From assembly GCA_965226805.1 (NCBI GenBank), contig CBDDDW010000015.1, positions 1 through 64,000 of the forward strand: a stretch of 64,000 bases of DNA. The letters run 5' to 3'. The DNA comes from CBDDDW01 sp965226805 (GTDB lineage Bacteria; Chloroflexota; Dehalococcoidia; Lucifugimonadales; JAGWBF01). A program made the translations under genes and the position numbers. Positions within the stretch are counted from its first letter, which is position 1. Each line of letters begins with the position of its first letter. Of the stretch, positions 23,165-32,576 are shown one piece after another. The notes under the pieces are model-generated. The model did no database searches. It saw nothing but the letters and a program-made list of their open reading frames with translations, and had not been told where the DNA came from.

Positions 23165-26128
23165 ATGCTTGATCCACAGGTCTCATTGGCGTTCGCCTTG
23201 AACTCCAACCCGGGCGCCTATGCCGCGCTGGTAGGCTCCGGCGTGTCCGTGGGTGCCGGCATCCCCACGGGCTGGCAGGTAGTGCTGGACCTGATCTCCA
23301 AAGTGGCACGGGTTCTCGGCGAAGACCCGGGGGACGACGTGTCCGGCTGGTATCAGCAACGCTTTGGGGAGGAACCTGACTACAGCAAGCTGCTTGATAC
23401 TCTCGCCAAGTCTCCCGCCGAGCGGAGCGCCCTACTACGAAGCTATTTCGAGCCAACGGCTGAGGAACGTGCAAGAGGTGTGAAGGTACCAGGGGCCGCA
23501 CACACGGCCCTGGCTGAGCTGGCTGCGACCGGACACGTTCGCCTGTTTGTCACCACCAACTTCGATCGTCTTATCGAACTGGCGCTCGAAGCCGCTGGTG
23601 TAACCCCGAGGGTGCTCAGCACGCCTGATTCCATCCTGGGGTCGCCACCCCTCTCGCATGCCGGATGCACGGTGTTGAAGCTGCACGGAGACTACCTGGA
23701 CACCCGGATCAAGAACACTCCCGCTGAGCTCGACAGCTACGACGAGGTCGTCGACGCGCTGTTGGACCGGATCATCGAGGAGCATGGTTTTATCGTCTGT
23801 GGATGGTCGTCCGCCTGGGACACGGCCCTTCGTCGAGCCTTCGAGCGGTCCAAGAGCCGCCGGTACACGACCTACTGGGCCGATGTCGTTCTTCCGGGGG
23901 AGCACGCGTCGCGCTTGATCGAGCTGCTCCACGGAGAGTTCGTGAAGGTGGAGGGCGCCGACCCATTCTTCACCGGCATGGTCGATAAGCTAAAGGCACT
24001 TGGTGACGGTGGCGGCGTCAAGACCGAGTCCAGGGCGCCAACGAGAAAAGCGAAACATAACCTGCCTGTGCAGCTCACCAGTTTTATCGGCCGAGAGGAT
24101 GAGGTCCAAGAAATCAACAACCTCCTCTCCAAAGCATCCCTGCTCACTTTGACAGGCAGCGGGGGATCAGGTAAGACCCGCCTGGCGCAGGAGATCGGCT
24201 CGTCTAGCCTGGATGCGTACCCCGACGGGGTCTGGTTAGTCGGACTCGCGCCGCTGTCCGACCCGAGATTGATTGTCGAGGAGGTGTCATCCGTATTGGG
24301 GGTAGGAGAAGAAGCGCTCTCCGACTACCTGGAGGACAAGTCAACCCTTCTGATCCTGGACAACTGCGAGCACATGGTAGACGGATGTGCAGAATTCGCC
24401 GGCAGCCTGCTTCAACGAGCCCCTAATGTCAGGGTTTTGGCGACCAGCCAGGAGGCGCTGGGGATCGCCGGCGAGACAGTGCATCGCATCCCGTCTCTAC
24501 TCGTCCCGGACTCGCCCCAATCGCCCATGGAGGCCCTGGCCAAGTGCGCGGCGGTCCGTCTCTTCGTTGAGAGGGCAGCGACGGTCCAGCCCAGCTTCGC
24601 CCTCACCGATGAAAACGCCGTTGCGGTCACCCAGATAACCCAGAGCCTGGATGGCATTCCCCTGGCTATCGAGCTGGCTGCGGCTCGGACCAACGTTCTG
24701 TCGGCAGAGCAGATCGCAGACCGGCTGGACGATTGCTTCCGCCTGCTGACTAGAGGACGTCGCACGGACCTTCCCCGGCACCAGACCCTTCGTGGCGCGG
24801 TTCAGTGGAGCTACGACCTTCTCTCGCAACCTGAGAGCCTGCTGTTCGATGGGCTGTCGGTCTTTCGCGGTGGCTTCACCCTCGAGGCCGCTGAGGAGGT
24901 CTGCTCGGGAGACGGACTGGACAGCTACGAAGTGCTGGACGTGCTCTCTCAGCTCGTTGACAAGTCACTGGTGGTGGTCGAGGAGGGTCCGGGGGGAGGG
25001 ACCCGCTATAGACTACTGGAGGTCCTACGTCTCTACGGTGGGGAGAGGTTGGCCGAGGCCGGACAGGCTGAGGATGTGCGCGGCCGCCATGCCGCCTTTT
25101 TCCTTAGCATGGCGGAGAGGGCCGAGTCGGAGTTGATCACTTCTCAACAGGCGGCGTGCCTGAACCGACTGGAAGGCGACTACGACAACTTCCGGGCAGC
25201 AATGGCGTGGGCGCTGGAGTCAGACCATGGAGAGACTGCGCTAAGAATAGCGACGGCGCTCACCTGGTTCTGGATCTTCCACCACCACGTTGGCGATGGG
25301 CAAGACTGGCTCGAGCGGGCCGTGCTGAACGGCGGCGGTACACTTCCCCAGGTGAGAGCCGCCGGACTCACGAGAGCTGCCATGCTTCACGGGAAGAAGC
25401 TGAAGGATTTCGATCGCCTCCACGGGTGGTTGGAGGAGAGCCTGCGGCTATGCCAGGAAGCGGGGCGGACCGAAGGCATGGCTGAGGCGCTGTTCGTAGG
25501 GGGGGTAATTGCCTGGTTCGAGGGTGAATTTGAACGCATGTCGAAGTGCTTTGAGGACTTGTGGCCCCTTCTGGAAGGCGTTGAGCACACCCCGATGGTA
25601 GACGCTTTCATTTCCGTAGTTTATAGGTTCGAGGGTTCGGCGGCCGCATCGCGCGGGAATAACCAACATGCCACCGACCTGTTTGAGCAGAGTCTGGCCT
25701 CGGCACGTAAGGCTGGTGGCCACTTTTTCACCGCCTACGAACTGGTCACGCTGGGAGGTCGCGCTCTGGACGACGGTGACCACGAACGAGCAGCTTCCCT
25801 TTACGAGGAGAGTCTACCCCTGTTCCATGCTATTGACGACCTCACAGGAGTTGCCTGCGCCCTCGCCGGGCTGGGTAACGTAGCCTGGCTGCAAGGCGAT
25901 CATGAGCGAGCCCTTGAATTACATCGGGAGGCTCTGGCCAACTTCAGGGACTCACGCGAAGGGTCAACCATCGCCTTTTGCCTTGAGTGCCTAGCTGGCG
26001 GTGCCTATCCTCCTGAAGGCCTTCAGAGGATGGTGGAACGCCATAGTGAGAGCCTCGACCTGCCTCTTGAGGTCTGGTCCAAAGAAATCATTGCCGAAGC
26101 AGTCCATCGTTCAGGGACGGCAGGCTGA
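23165..26128 (+). CDS. SIR2-STAND-TPR protein, candidate antiphage NADase
   Basis: This 987-residue protein has three parts. Residues 1-280 form a SIR2 domain with VGSGVSVGAGIPTGW (NAD-binding loop), TTNFDRLIE (Asn132) and LKLHGDY (His174, the catalytic His). Residues 300-560 form an NB-ARC-type STAND NTPase: SFIGREDEV, Walker A GSGGSGKT (331-338), Walker B LLILDN (395-400), GIPLAIELAAAR; a winged-helix part follows. From about 660 to the end are TPR-like helices, the likely sensor. SIR2-STAND proteins such as Avs5 deplete NAD on phage sensing; this TPR form is inferred to act likewise. The start may be leaderless: TAAAAT lies 8 bases before the ATG. It sits 81 bases from tRNA-Ser, a common hotspot. 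Confidence 0.9.
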   Translation: MLDPQVSLAFALNSNPGAYAALVGSGVSVGAGIPTGWQVVLDLISKVARVLGEDPGDDVSGWYQQRFGEEPDYSKLLDTLAKSPAERSALLRSYFEPTAEERARGVKVPGAAHTALAELAATGHVRLFVTTNFDRLIELALEAAGVTPRVLSTPDSILGSPPLSHAGCTVLKLHGDYLDTRIKNTPAELDSYDEVVDALLDRIIEEHGFIVCGWSSAWDTALRRAFERSKSRRYTTYWADVVLPGEHASRLIELLHGEFVKVEGADPFFTGMVDKLKALGDGGGVKTESRAPTRKAKHNLPVQLTSFIGREDEVQEINNLLSKASLLTLTGSGGSGKTRLAQEIGSSSLDAYPDGVWLVGLAPLSDPRLIVEEVSSVLGVGEEALSDYLEDKSTLLILDNCEHMVDGCAEFAGSLLQRAPNVRVLATSQEALGIAGETVHRIPSLLVPDSPQSPMEALAKCAAVRLFVERAATVQPSFALTDENAVAVTQITQSLDGIPLAIELAAARTNVLSAEQIADRLDDCFRLLTRGRRTDLPRHQTLRGAVQWSYDLLSQPESLLFDGLSVFRGGFTLEAAEEVCSGDGLDSYEVLDVLSQLVDKSLVVVEEGPGGGTRYRLLEVLRLYGGERLAEAGQAEDVRGRHAAFFLSMAERAESELITSQQAACLNRLEGDYDNFRAAMAWALESDHGETALRIATALTWFWIFHHHVGDGQDWLERAVLNGGGTLPQVRAAGLTRAAMLHGKKLKDFDRLHGWLEESLRLCQEAGRTEGMAEALFVGGVIAWFEGEFERMSKCFEDLWPLLEGVEHTPMVDAFISVVYRFEGSAAASRGNNQHATDLFEQSLASARKAGGHFFTAYELVTLGGRALDDGDHERAASLYEESLPLFHAIDDLTGVACALAGLGNVAWLQGDHERALELHREALANFRDSREGSTIAFCLECLAGGAYPPEGLQRMVERHSESLDLPLEVWSKEIIAEAVHRSGTAG

Positions 26129-26252
26129 TCGATAACCTAATGCGGAACGAGCTAAGGCCTGGTTACGGGTGGTCTCGGGCTCGCACGCTTCGCCGTTGAC
26201 TAGATATTGCAGGAAGGTGTCACCGGCGGCGTTGTCTACGACTTTCTCCTTA

Positions 26253-26261
26253 TGCTAGAAT
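26253..26261 (+). promoter_or_regulatory. Extended -10 promoter of dprA, apparently leaderless
   Basis: TGCTAGAAT ends 7 bases before the dprA ATG, leaving no room for a ribosome site on the transcript, so a leaderless mRNA is likely. Confidence 0.5.
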
Positions 26262-26268
26262 CCGAAGT

Positions 26269-27378
26269 ATGGACGTTACCAAATACTGGGTCGCGCTCCA
26301 CCGCGTTCCAAATTTAGGGGCCGTCAAATTCAGACTTCTGGAGAGCCATTTCGGTACACTGGACCAGGCTTGGACGGCGGCCGCAGGGGAGCTTAAAGCC
26401 GCAGGATTAGATAACAGAACCGCCCAGTACATCGTGTCCCATCGAGATGGGATCTCCCCCGATGGGGAGATGGAGAAGCTGCAACGGGCCGGGGTCAAGG
26501 TAATCAACTGGCACCACCCCATGTACCCTCCCAGGCTGAAGGAGATATACGATCCGCCGCCGATGCTGTACATGCGAGGCGAGGTTCTGCCCGAAGATGA
26601 GCGGTCGGTCGCCGTCGTGGGTACGCGTAAGGCTACGGCTTACGGTCGGGAGGTAGCGGGCACCCTGGCCGGCGACCTGGCAAGGAATGGGGTCCCGGTG
26701 GTGAGCGGCCTCGCCAGGGGCATTGACGCCATATCCCATCGAGCGGCCCTGGATGCCGGGGGCAGGACGATAGCGGTCTTCGGCAGTGGGCTGGACATAG
26801 TTTATCCCTCCGAGCACGCGAGACTCGCGCGGGAGATCGAGGCGTCTGGTGCATTGCTGAGCGAGCATCCCCTCGGAGCAAAGCCGAACGCCGCCCACTT
26901 CCCAAGGCGCAACCGGATAATTAGCGGCATGACCCTGGGTACGTTGGTCATAGAAGCTGGCAAGGAGAGTGGGGCCCTGATAACGGTGCGCTGGGCCCTC
27001 GAGCAGAACAGGGAAGTCTTTTGCGTCCCGGGGAGCATATTCTCCCCCGCCAGCAGGGGCACCAACTCCCTCATTCAAGAGGGGGCGAAGCTGGTGATGA
27101 ACTGCGAGGACATTCTGGAGGAGCTGAACCTCACCGTCGTGGCCCATCAGATCGAGATGCGGGGTATCCTTGAGCCCCAGGACGACACCGAGGCGCAGCT
27201 CCTGAATTACGTCTCTCACGACCCCATTCATATAGACGAAATCAGGCGACACGCCGAGCTACATATCACAGCGGTCAGCAGCGCGTTAGCCCTAATGGAG
27301 CTGAAAGGTTTGATAAAGCAGGTCGGCGGTATGCATTATGTTCGCGTTCGGGAGGTAGCAGCAGGTTATGGCAGCTAA
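26269..27378 (+). CDS. dprA: DNA processing protein DprA
   Basis: DprA protects incoming single-stranded DNA and loads RecA during transformation. The 369-residue protein has an N-terminal SAM-like region, then the Rossmann core: AVVGTRKATAYGREVA, VVSGLARGIDAISHRAAL, IAVFGSGLDIVYPSEHARL, LSEHPLGAKPNAAHFPRRNR, and TLVIEAGKESGALITVRWAL. A C-terminal winged helix (about 295-365) carries HIDEIRRHAELHITAVSSAL. It overlaps topA by 11 bases. No other competence genes are in the window. Confidence 0.96.
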   Translation: MDVTKYWVALHRVPNLGAVKFRLLESHFGTLDQAWTAAAGELKAAGLDNRTAQYIVSHRDGISPDGEMEKLQRAGVKVINWHHPMYPPRLKEIYDPPPMLYMRGEVLPEDERSVAVVGTRKATAYGREVAGTLAGDLARNGVPVVSGLARGIDAISHRAALDAGGRTIAVFGSGLDIVYPSEHARLAREIEASGALLSEHPLGAKPNAAHFPRRNRIISGMTLGTLVIEAGKESGALITVRWALEQNREVFCVPGSIFSPASRGTNSLIQEGAKLVMNCEDILEELNLTVVAHQIEMRGILEPQDDTEAQLLNYVSHDPIHIDEIRRHAELHITAVSSALALMELKGLIKQVGGMHYVRVREVAAGYGS

Positions 27379-29857
27379 ATCCAGCCGTGGAACCAAGCCG
27401 GAGGGATCCGGACCTGAAAACGGCTCCCCAGTGCCAAGGGCGACCGCTAAAGGCGGAGGCAAAACAAACAGGAGCCGGCCGAGCCGGAGCAAAGGCGGGT
27501 CCCCGGCCCAAGGCCGGAAGGGCCGATCCAACAGCGATGGCGCGTCGAAGAACCTCGTGGTAGTCGAATCCCCGGCCAAAGCGCGGACAATCGAGCGGAT
27601 CCTGGGACCCGGCTACGTGGTAATGGCTTCTCAGGGCCACGTGCGCGACCTCCCCAAAGGCAAGCTGGGAGTTAGCATCGAAAAGGGATTCGCGCCTTCC
27701 TACTCGGTGGTAAAGGACAAGAGAGAAGTGGTCCAGCAACTGAAGGACCTGGGAGAGAAGGCGGCGTCCATTTACCTGGCGACCGACCCTGATAGAGAAG
27801 GAGAAGCGATATCCTGGCATTTGGTGAAAGCGGCGGCATGGGACAAGAGCGATAAACCCCTGCGCCGGGTCGTGTTCCACGAGATCACCGAAGAGGCCGT
27901 GAAAGCCGCCTTCGACCATAGCCGCAGCATCAACATGGAACTGGTCAACTCCCAGCAGGCCAGACGCATCCTGGACCGGCTTGTGGGCTACCAGATCAGC
28001 CCCATATTGTGGCGCAAAGTACAGCGGGGCCTCTCGGCCGGAAGGGTCCAATCGGTGGCGCTACGGATCGTGGTAGACAGGGAACGGCAGATCGAGGCCT
28101 TCGTGCCCAAGGAGTACTGGACCATACAGGCCAAACTTCAGAAGTCCGGGCCCAGCAGCGGCAAAGGTGCCGGCTCCTTCACCGCGTCCCTGCAGTCCCT
28201 CAAGGGGCAGAAGGGCAAGCTGGCCATTCCCGATGAGAACGAGGCGAGAAAGATCGAGCATGAGCTAGAAGGGGCAAGTTACACCGTAGCCCAGGTCAAA
28301 GCGAGAGAAGTGAAGCAGTCCCCCTCGCCTCCTTTCATCACCAGCACCCTCCAGCAAGAGGCATGGCGCAAGCTCCGATTCTCCGCCAAGAAGACCATGG
28401 CCGCTGCGCAGAAGCTCTACGAAGGCTTGCCCATCGGAAAAGAGGGCTCTATCGGACTTATCACATATATGCGAACCGACTCGACCAACGTGGCCTCCTC
28501 TGCCATTCACGACACTCGTGACTACATTCGAAAAAAGTTCGGTGACAACCATCTGCCGAACCAGGCCCGAACATTCAAAAAGAAGGCCAAAGGCGCTCAG
28601 GAGGCCCATGAGGCCATCCGGCCCACCTCCGTAGACCGGGAGCCGGCGGCACTGAAGCCACGTCTTACTTCTGATCAGTATAAATTATACGACCTGATCT
28701 GGCGCCGTATGGTGGCGAGCCAGATGGCCGATGCCCTTTCGGACGCCACTACTGTGGATACTGAGGCCACTTGCCGCCAAATCTCCCGGGTGTATGTGTT
28801 CCGCGCCTCCGGATCGGTGCTTCAGTTTGCAGGCTTCCGCGCACTGTACCTTGAGAGCAAGGACGACACCGACGAGGATGGAGGCAAAGAACCCTTGCCT
28901 CAGGTCTCAGCTGGGGAGAAACTCGCCTGCCTTGGCCTCAATACCGATCAGCACTTCACCCAACCACCTCCGCGGTACACTGAAGCGAGCCTCATAAAGG
29001 CGCTGGAGGAGAGAGGTATCGGCAGGCCCAGCACCTATGCCCCTATTATCTCCACCATCTCCGACAGGAACTACGTGCTCAAAGAGCAAGGAAAGCTAAA
29101 GCCGACCGGCCTCGGCACCACGGTGTGTGACCTCCTCATCCAGTTTTTCTCCGACATCATGGACACAAACTTCACCGCCAGGATGGAGGAGGAGTTGGAC
29201 GAAGTCGCACGAGGTGAGCGTGAATGGGGCCCTATGCTCAAGGAGTTCTACGGTCCTTTCCGTAACGCCCTGGACGTAGCCACCGAATCGATGCCCCGGG
29301 TGCGGGTCGAAGAGGCCACTGACGAGGTGTGCGAGAAGTGCGGCGAGCCTATGGTCATAAAAACGGGCCGCTTCGGCAGGTTCCTCTCTTGCTCCAACTT
29401 CCCCACGTGCAGAAACGCCAAGCCTATCCCTTCAGAGAGTCCCCCAAACACAGCTGGGGGGACTTCGGATCCCGTTCCGGACGAGGCGACAGAAGAGGTT
29501 TGCAAGACGTGTGGCCGGCCTATGGTCATAAAAACGGGCCGCTTCGGCAAGTTCCTCGCATGCTCCGACTACCCAACCTGCAAAGTGACAAAGCCCATAC
29601 TGAACAACATAGGTGTGCCGTGTCCGAAGTGCGGCGATGATCTCGTGCAACGGCGGTCACGGGGCAGGGGAAGAATATTCTACGGCTGCGCCCGTTATCC
29701 GGCGTGCGATTTCGTCGTAAACCAGCGTCCACAAACAGAGCCATGTCCAGAATGCGGAGGCCTGATGGTCTCTTCCGGCCGCGACGCAGTTCGCTGCACC
29801 AAATGCGTCTGGAAAGGGGATGCCCCGGCGCAGGAATTAGCACAGGCGACAACGTGA
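27368..29857 (+). CDS. topA: DNA topoisomerase I (type IA)
   Basis: TopA relaxes negative supercoils. The 829-residue protein has a basic Ser/Gly-rich N-terminal extension of about 60 residues, a TOPRIM domain (LVVVESPAKARTIERILG, ATDPDREGEAISWHL), and the active-site Tyr in LITYMRTDSTN (about Tyr367). Four C-terminal zinc-finger units follow: CEKCGEPM, CKTCGRPM, CPKCGDDL and CPECGGLM. The first two units share a near-identical DNA stretch (29349 and 29519, encoding PMVIKTGRFG), a recent duplication or a gene-conversion tract. Confidence 0.97.
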   Translation: MAAKSSRGTKPEGSGPENGSPVPRATAKGGGKTNRSRPSRSKGGSPAQGRKGRSNSDGASKNLVVVESPAKARTIERILGPGYVVMASQGHVRDLPKGKLGVSIEKGFAPSYSVVKDKREVVQQLKDLGEKAASIYLATDPDREGEAISWHLVKAAAWDKSDKPLRRVVFHEITEEAVKAAFDHSRSINMELVNSQQARRILDRLVGYQISPILWRKVQRGLSAGRVQSVALRIVVDRERQIEAFVPKEYWTIQAKLQKSGPSSGKGAGSFTASLQSLKGQKGKLAIPDENEARKIEHELEGASYTVAQVKAREVKQSPSPPFITSTLQQEAWRKLRFSAKKTMAAAQKLYEGLPIGKEGSIGLITYMRTDSTNVASSAIHDTRDYIRKKFGDNHLPNQARTFKKKAKGAQEAHEAIRPTSVDREPAALKPRLTSDQYKLYDLIWRRMVASQMADALSDATTVDTEATCRQISRVYVFRASGSVLQFAGFRALYLESKDDTDEDGGKEPLPQVSAGEKLACLGLNTDQHFTQPPPRYTEASLIKALEERGIGRPSTYAPIISTISDRNYVLKEQGKLKPTGLGTTVCDLLIQFFSDIMDTNFTARMEEELDEVARGEREWGPMLKEFYGPFRNALDVATESMPRVRVEEATDEVCEKCGEPMVIKTGRFGRFLSCSNFPTCRNAKPIPSESPPNTAGGTSDPVPDEATEEVCKTCGRPMVIKTGRFGKFLACSDYPTCKVTKPILNNIGVPCPKCGDDLVQRRSRGRGRIFYGCARYPACDFVVNQRPQTEPCPECGGLMVSSGRDAVRCTKCVWKGDAPAQELAQATT

Positions 29858-29988
29858 TGTTGTGCGACCAAAGTCCCCTGTCCCTCAGCCGTGAAGAAAG
29901 GGGCCTCACCCCTCCTCGGGAGACCGTTTCCCTTGCACCCAAGGGATGAGAGCGTAGGAACTCTAGATACCGAACTCAAGAGGATGCG

Positions 29989-30948
29989 TTGACTGAACAG
30001 GACCAATACCATCTTGAAGAATTGATCTCACGGTACAAGGGATCCCTGAGGGGCCAGCGGGGCCGGTCTGATAGCACGGTACGAGTATACTCCACCGACC
30101 TGAAGCCCTTTTTCGAGTTTTTGGCCAAGGAGGACTTGCACGTCCGCGACCTGAACCGCCACCATCTCCGCCGTTATCTCGCGTGGATCTCCACCTCGGC
30201 AAGAGGCAAGGATGGTGGATACGCGCGAATCAGCGTGGCCCGAAAACTTATATCCCTGCGTTCTTTTTACCGGTTCCTCGTCGAGGACGGCGTCGTAGCC
30301 ACCAACCCTATCCCCAAGGGACGGACGTTCAGCATCAAAGTCGAGAAGCGCCTGCCCGTTTTCCTCGGCAAAGGGGAAATGGACCGGATCCTGGCGGCGC
30401 CCGACTTATCCCAGCCTCTTGGAATTCGAAACCGTGCCATGCTGGAGCTGCTATACGCCTCGGGCGTCAGGCTGTCGGAGCTGCACGACATGGATGTCGC
30501 CAGCCTGAACTTGGACACATGCGAGGTGAGGGTACGAGGGAAAGGTTCCAAGGAGCGTGTCGTCCTGCTCGGCAAACCCGCAGCCCAGTGCCTTCGCATC
30601 TACTTGCGATCGGCCAGGCCCCAACTGAATGAGGGCGACACTCAGGCTCTGTTCCTAAACCGCTATGGGGGCAGGCTGTCTCGAAGAAGTATAGAGAAGG
30701 TAGTCAGCCGTTGTGCGATGCTGGCATCGACTCGACCCGGAGTTCACCCCCACACACTGAGGCATACCTTCGCCACTCATATGATGGAAGGGGGAGCAGA
30801 TCTGCGGGTATTACAGGAGCTCCTGGGCCACTCGAGTCCGGCCACGACTCAAGTTTACACCCACGTAACCCAGGTGGAGGCACGAGCCGAATACATGACT
30901 ACCCATCCGAGAGCCCGCCTTCAGGAGGAGCAGGTTGAGAGGCCGTAA
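29989..30948 (+). CDS. xerC: Tyrosine recombinase XerC/XerD
   Basis: A TTG start with GAGGATGCG before it gives 319 residues. The N-terminal core-binding domain includes STVRVYSTDLKPFFEFLAKE. The catalytic set is complete: Arg in ASGVRLSEL, Lys in VRGKGSKERVV, HTLRHTFATHM (His-x-x-Arg), His in LLGHSSP and the Tyr nucleophile in TQVYTHV. Placement between topA and aroQ in a housekeeping run argues for a chromosome-dimer-resolution recombinase and not a phage integrase. C and D forms cannot be told apart here. Confidence 0.93.
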   Translation: MTEQDQYHLEELISRYKGSLRGQRGRSDSTVRVYSTDLKPFFEFLAKEDLHVRDLNRHHLRRYLAWISTSARGKDGGYARISVARKLISLRSFYRFLVEDGVVATNPIPKGRTFSIKVEKRLPVFLGKGEMDRILAAPDLSQPLGIRNRAMLELLYASGVRLSELHDMDVASLNLDTCEVRVRGKGSKERVVLLGKPAAQCLRIYLRSARPQLNEGDTQALFLNRYGGRLSRRSIEKVVSRCAMLASTRPGVHPHTLRHTFATHMMEGGADLRVLQELLGHSSPATTQVYTHVTQVEARAEYMTTHPRARLQEEQVERP

Positions 30949-31397
30949 TGTCTAGGTTTCTCGTCATCAACGGGCCTAATCTTAATTCTTTGGGCGAGCG
31001 TCTGCCCGATATATACGGGGCCGACACGTTGCCTGAAATAGAGGCTTTGATCAGCAAGAAGGCCGAGGAGCTAGAGGTAGAGGTAAGCCTGTTCCAGTCC
31101 AATTCAGAGGGCGCGATAATTGACCATATCCAGGACAATTCCCGGAAGGCGCAGGGCATAATCATCAACCCCGGGGCCCTCACCCACTACAGCTACTCGC
31201 TCAGGGATGCCCTGGTAGACTCCAAGCTCCCGATAGTCGAAGTGCATCTCAGCAATATACACGCCAGGGAGGAGTGGCGCCGGCACTCGGTCATCGCGGA
31301 TATCGTAACGGGCCAGATTTCGGGACTCGGTTGGAGAGGCTATACGGCGGCTCTTCAGATTCTCGCCGCCCAGGCCAAAGAGGAGGATGGCTCGTGA
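30948..31397 (+). CDS. aroQ: 3-dehydroquinate dehydratase, type II
   Basis: AroQ catalyses the third step of the shikimate pathway. The 149-residue length is typical. Motifs are LVINGPNLNSLGERLPDIYG, the Tyr in that loop, FQSNSEGAIIDHIQ, INPGALTHYSYSLRDAL and VEVHLSNIHAREEWRRHSV with the active-site His. The start overlaps the recombinase stop (TAATG), and the peptidase gene starts within its stop (GTGA), so the three are coupled. Confidence 0.96.
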   Translation: MSRFLVINGPNLNSLGERLPDIYGADTLPEIEALISKKAEELEVEVSLFQSNSEGAIIDHIQDNSRKAQGIIINPGALTHYSYSLRDALVDSKLPIVEVHLSNIHAREEWRRHSVIADIVTGQISGLGWRGYTAALQILAAQAKEEDGS

Positions 31398-32461
31398 ACC
31401 ACCGTGTAGAGAACCTGCGCGCAACGCTGGACGAGAAGGAGCTCGATGCGTTGCTAATCTCCGCGGCTGAGAACCGGCGGTACATCTCGGGCTTCACAGG
31501 CTCGTCGGGTTACCTGCTGGTCTCGCGGAATGATGCGTTCCTCGCTACCGATTTCCGCTATACAGAGCAGGCAGGCAACCAATCTCCGGGTTTCCAAGTA
31601 CTGAATGCAAGCCGCGACTGGTCATGGCTCATCGAGCTGTTGAAGGACACCCCTCTGGCCAGGATCGGATTTGAGAGCCAGCAGATGACAGTGGCAGCCT
31701 ATCGGCAGCTATCCAAGGCGCTAAAGGATTTGTCTGCTCCTCACAGACCCTCCCTCGTGGCGACAACGGGAACCGTAGAGGCACTCAGGACTGTAAAGGA
31801 CGATCAGGAGGTTAACCTTCTCAGGAAGGCCATCCAAGTGGCCGACTCCGCCATGGAGTCGGTAGCTCCAACTATAGAGCCGGGAGAGACCGAACGGCAG
31901 GTGGCGTGGCGGCTGGAGAAAGCCATGCGGGAGCTTGGAGCCGATTCCCTCAGCTTCGATACGATAGTCGCCGCCGGGCCTAACGGCGCCATGCCCCACC
32001 ACAGACCTACGGAAAGGCCCATAGCCACCGGCGAACCCGTAGTTATAGACATGGGGGCAATGGTAGGCGGCTATTGTAGTGACATCACCCGGACCGTCTG
32101 CGTGGGGGAGCCTGACGACAAGTTCCGGAAGGTTTACGACATCGTGCTCGGGGCCCAGATGACCGCCATTGCCACTGTACAACCCGGTATGAGCGGAGAT
32201 CAGGCTGATAACCTGTCACGGGTCGTAATAGCGGAGGCGGGCTACGGTGAGAACTTCGGCCACAGCCTGGGCCACGGCGTGGGGCTGGTGATTCACGAGC
32301 ATCCCGGAGTCGGTCCCAGGTCCAATCACCTGCTGGAAGAGGGCATGGTATTCACCGTTGAGCCGGGAATCTATCTCTCGGGTTGGGGCGGTGTAAGGAT
32401 CGAGGACGTAGTCCTGCTTGGGAAAGATGGGGCCGAAGTCCTCAGCACAGCCGCCAAGTAA
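31394..32461 (+). CDS. pepP: Xaa-Pro aminopeptidase
   Basis: The start is the GTG at 31394, which overlaps the aroQ stop and has AGGAGG at 31381-31386; this gives 355 residues. The N-terminal creatinase-like domain has NRRYISGFTGSSGYLLVSRN. The pita-bread metallopeptidase domain has all five metal ligands: VIDMGAMVGGYCSDITRTV (two Asp), GHSLGHGVGL (His), FTVEPGIYL (Glu) and GVRIEDVVLL (Glu). It removes N-terminal residues ahead of proline. Location upstream of efp is common in bacteria. Confidence 0.94.
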   Translation: MNHRVENLRATLDEKELDALLISAAENRRYISGFTGSSGYLLVSRNDAFLATDFRYTEQAGNQSPGFQVLNASRDWSWLIELLKDTPLARIGFESQQMTVAAYRQLSKALKDLSAPHRPSLVATTGTVEALRTVKDDQEVNLLRKAIQVADSAMESVAPTIEPGETERQVAWRLEKAMRELGADSLSFDTIVAAGPNGAMPHHRPTERPIATGEPVVIDMGAMVGGYCSDITRTVCVGEPDDKFRKVYDIVLGAQMTAIATVQPGMSGDQADNLSRVVIAEAGYGENFGHSLGHGVGLVIHEHPGVGPRSNHLLEEGMVFTVEPGIYLSGWGGVRIEDVVLLGKDGAEVLSTAAK

Positions 32462-32576
32462 GAGGTATCCAGGTATCCCCAACCACGCCTTAGCGAGTTT
32501 GCTGATCCCATGTTAGACAGCGTAGGCAGTATTATGACAGGCCGTACAGGTCAATCGCCGCAGACCAGGAGGTAAG

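Noticed and set aside
29989..30948. The tyrosine recombinase as the integrase of one of the phage-like modules
   Set aside because: It lies in a coupled run with aroQ and pepP, has no arm-type N-terminal domain, and is far from both modules, so a Xer role fits better.
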